Origin: Pseudomonas paracarnis
Lineage (GTDB): Bacteria > Pseudomonadota > Gammaproteobacteria > Pseudomonadales > Pseudomonadaceae
Direction: 5' to 3'
Length of the DNA: 64,000 nucleotides
NCBI RefSeq assembly: GCF_904063055.1
Contig: NZ_CAJFCN010000001.1
Coordinates: 744,001-808,000, forward strand
The position numbers were made by a program, and so were the translations under genes. The notes beneath the pieces were generated by a model. That model saw nothing but the letters and a program-made list of their open reading frames with translations. It was not told the origin of the DNA and searched no databases. This document shows, one piece after another, positions 62,162 to 64,000 of this stretch (its first letter is position 1; each line of letters starts with the position of its first letter).

Positions 62162-64000
62162 TTAAGAGGCGATCAACTGGCGCAGCACGTAGTGCAGAAT
62201 CCCGCCCGCCTTGAAATACTCCACTTCATTCAAGGTATCAATCCGGCACAGCACCTCAACCTTCTCGCTGCTGCCATCCTCCCGCGTGATCACCAACGTC
62301 AGGTTCATCCGCGGCTCGATCTCGGCGTCGGTCAGTCCGAGGATATCGATCTTCTCCTTGCCGGTGAGCTTGAGTGTCTTGCGGTTCTGATCCAGCTTGA
62401 ACTGCAACGGCAACACGCCCATGCCTACCAGGTTGGAGCGGTGGATACGCTCGAAACTCTCGGCGATCACCGCCTTGACCCCTAGCAGGTTAGTGCCCTT
62501 GGCCGCCCAATCGCGGCTGGAGCCGGTACCGTATTCCTGGCCGGCGATCACCACCAGCGGTGTGCCCGAGGCCTGGTACTTCATGGCGGCATCGTAGATC
62601 GCCATTTTCTCGCCCGTGGGGATATACAGCGTGTTACCGCCTTCTTCGCCGCCGAGCATTTCATTGCGGATACGGATATTGGCGAAGGTGCCGCGCATCA
62701 TCACTTCATGGTTGCCCCGGCGTGAGCCGTAGGAGTTGAAGTCACGCGGCTCCACGCCCTGTTCGCGCAGGTAGCGCCCGGCCGGGCTGTCGGCCTTGAT
62801 ATTGCCGGCTGGGGAGATGTGATCGGTGGTCACCGAATCCCCCAGCAGTGCCAGCACGTTGGCGCCCTTGACGTCCTCGATCACCGGCAGCGGGCCGGCA
62901 ATGTCGTCGAAGAACGGGGGGTGCTGGATGTAGGTGGAATCTTGCTGCCACACGTAGGTGGCTGCCTGCGGCACTTCAATGGCTTGCCACTGTTCGTCGC
63001 CGGCAAACACTTCGGCATATTCCTTGTGGAACATGCTGGTGCTGACTTGGGCCACCGCTTCGGCGATTTCCTGGCTGCTGGGCCAGATGTCCTTGAGGTA
63101 TACCGGATTACCCTGCTGGTCATTGCCCAGCGGTTCGCTGCTGATGTCGATGCGCACGGTGCCGGCCAACGCATAGGCGACGACCAGGGGCGGCGAGGCC
63201 AGCCAGTTGGTTTTCACCAGTGGGTGCACACGGCCTTCGAAGTTACGGTTGCCGGACAGCACCGAGGCCACGGTGAGGTCGGCCTTCTGAATGGCTTTTT
63301 CGATCGGCTCGGGCAGGGGCCCGGAGTTGCCGATACAGGTAGTGCAGCCGTAGCCCACCAGGTCGAAGCCAAGCTTGTCCAGGTACTGGGTGAGGCCCGC
63401 AGCCTTGTAGTAGTCGGTGACCACTTTGGAGCCTGGCGCCAGGGAGCTTTTCACCCAGGGCTTGCGGGTCAGGCCTTTTTCCACGGCTTTTTTCGCCACC
63501 AGCCCGGCCGCCATCATCACGCTGGGGTTGGAGGTGTTGGTGCAGGAGGTAATCGCGGCGATCACCACCGCGCCGTTTTTCAGGCGATAGGTGTTGCCTT
63601 CGTATTCATAATCCGCCTCGCCGACCAGATCGGCATTGCCCACGGCAACGCCGCCTCCGCCCTCGCTTTCGAGGCGGCCTTCTTCTTTGCTGGTGGGCTT
63701 GAATTGCAGGTCGAGAAAATCACTGAACGCTTGGCCTACATTCGGCAGGGCGACGCGGTCCTGGGGGCGTTTAGGCCCGGCAAGGCTGGCCTCGACAGTG
63801 CCCATGTCCAGGGCCAGGGTGTCGGTGAAGACCGGCTCCTGGCCTGCGTTGCGCCACAGGCCCTGGGCCTTGGTATAGGCTTCCACCAGCTTGACCGTCT
63901 CAGCCGGGCGGCCGGACAGGCGCAGGTAGTCCAGGGTCACCTCATCCACCGGGAAAAAGCCACAGGTCGCACCATATTCCGGTGCCATGTTGGCGATGGT
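62162..64000 (-). CDS. acnA: Aconitate hydratase A, C-terminal two-thirds
   Basis: The right window edge cuts the gene; the frame is open to base 64000. 612 codons are visible. Iron-sulfur cysteines lie in [13 protein letters not shown] and [14 protein letters not shown], and the swivel-domain signs are [19 protein letters not shown] and [15 protein letters not shown] with [20 protein letters not shown]. AcnA interconverts citrate and isocitrate and is a redox/iron-sensitive TCA enzyme. The N-terminal part is outside. Confidence 0.95.
   Translation of the reverse strand, partial: TIANMAPEYGATCGFFPVDEVTLDYLRLSGRPAETVKLVEAYTKAQGLWRNAGQEPVFTDTLALDMGTVEASLAGPKRPQDRVALPNVGQAFSDFLDLQFKPTSKEEGRLESEGGGGVAVGNADLVGEADYEYEGNTYRLKNGAVVIAAITSCTNTSNPSVMMAAGLVAKKAVEKGLTRKPWVKSSLAPGSKVVTDYYKAAGLTQYLDKLGFDLVGYGCTTCIGNSGPLPEPIEKAIQKADLTVASVLSGNRNFEGRVHPLVKTNWLASPPLVVAYALAGTVRIDISSEPLGNDQQGNPVYLKDIWPSSQEIAEAVAQVSTSMFHKEYAEVFAGDEQWQAIEVPQAATYVWQQDSTYIQHPPFFDDIAGPLPVIEDVKGANVLALLGDSVTTDHISPAGNIKADSPAGRYLREQGVEPRDFNSYGSRRGNHEVMMRGTFANIRIRNEMLGGEEGGNTLYIPTGEKMAIYDAAMKYQASGTPLVVIAGQEYGTGSSRDWAAKGTNLLGVKAVIAESFERIHRSNLVGMGVLPLQFKLDQNRKTLKLTGKEKIDILGLTDAEIEPRMNLTLVITREDGSSEKVEVLCRIDTLNEVEYFKAGGILHYVLRQLIAS

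Overview
The window comes from a Pseudomonas of the fluorescens group. The evidence is the gcvR/dapA/bamC/MBL/purC/tRNA-Ser(CGA) order, the pobR-pobA pair, pxpABC, lpxO, high-GC codon use, and many Pseudomonas-type REP elements with GTGGGAGC(T/G)GGCTTGC cores. About 80 genes are visible. Two are cut by the edges: gcvR on the left and aconitase on the right.

Layout. 0-4 kb is core: divergent gcvR, then dapA-bamC-MBL hydrolase-purC and tRNA-Ser with its own promoter and terminator. 4-13 kb is accessory: three type II toxin-antitoxin modules (RelBE-, HigBA- and ParDE-like), two small proteins, an MFS exporter, and a LysR with a divergent operon (MHS transporter, M20 amidohydrolase, acetylpolyamine-amidohydrolase-type deacetylase). 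13-38 kb is a run of small catabolic cassettes, mostly one regulator plus one transporter or enzyme set: LysR with a substrate-binding protein and MFS symporter; GntR-SDR-BKACE-MFS; LysR genes around a CHMI isomerase, a CynX/NimT-type MFS and an AruI-like ThDP decarboxylase; pobR/pobA (4-hydroxybenzoate); and cynR/cynTS (cyanate) followed by a secreted tandem-Cache protein. 38-47 kb has a PuuA/SpuI-like glutamine-synthetase-family ligase and core or conserved genes (rnd-ycgL, a 2-hydroxyacid dehydrogenase, a nitroreductase, a YcgN protein, an M61-like protein that has lost its zinc motif, a SpoU methyltransferase). 47-64 kb is mostly core: HNH protein, ptrB, class II glutamine amidotransferase, LysR with pxpABC (5-oxoproline), MoxR ATPase-VWA pair, DUF748 protein, cysK, lpxO and acnA.

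The genes work mainly in nutrient scavenging. Eight LysR, one GntR and one AraC regulator and six MFS transporters lie in 64 kb. The most interesting unresolved units are: (i) a periplasmic binding protein translationally coupled to an MFS symporter with no ABC partner; (ii) the SDR-BKACE-MFS operon, which predicts a beta-hydroxyacid route to acetoacetate; (iii) the M20 + deacetylase + MHS operon, which predicts catabolism of an N-acylated amine or ureido compound; and (iv) the cyanase operon with a tandem-Cache secreted protein. None of these is proven from sequence alone. No CRISPR array, insertion sequence, prophage or rRNA gene was seen.
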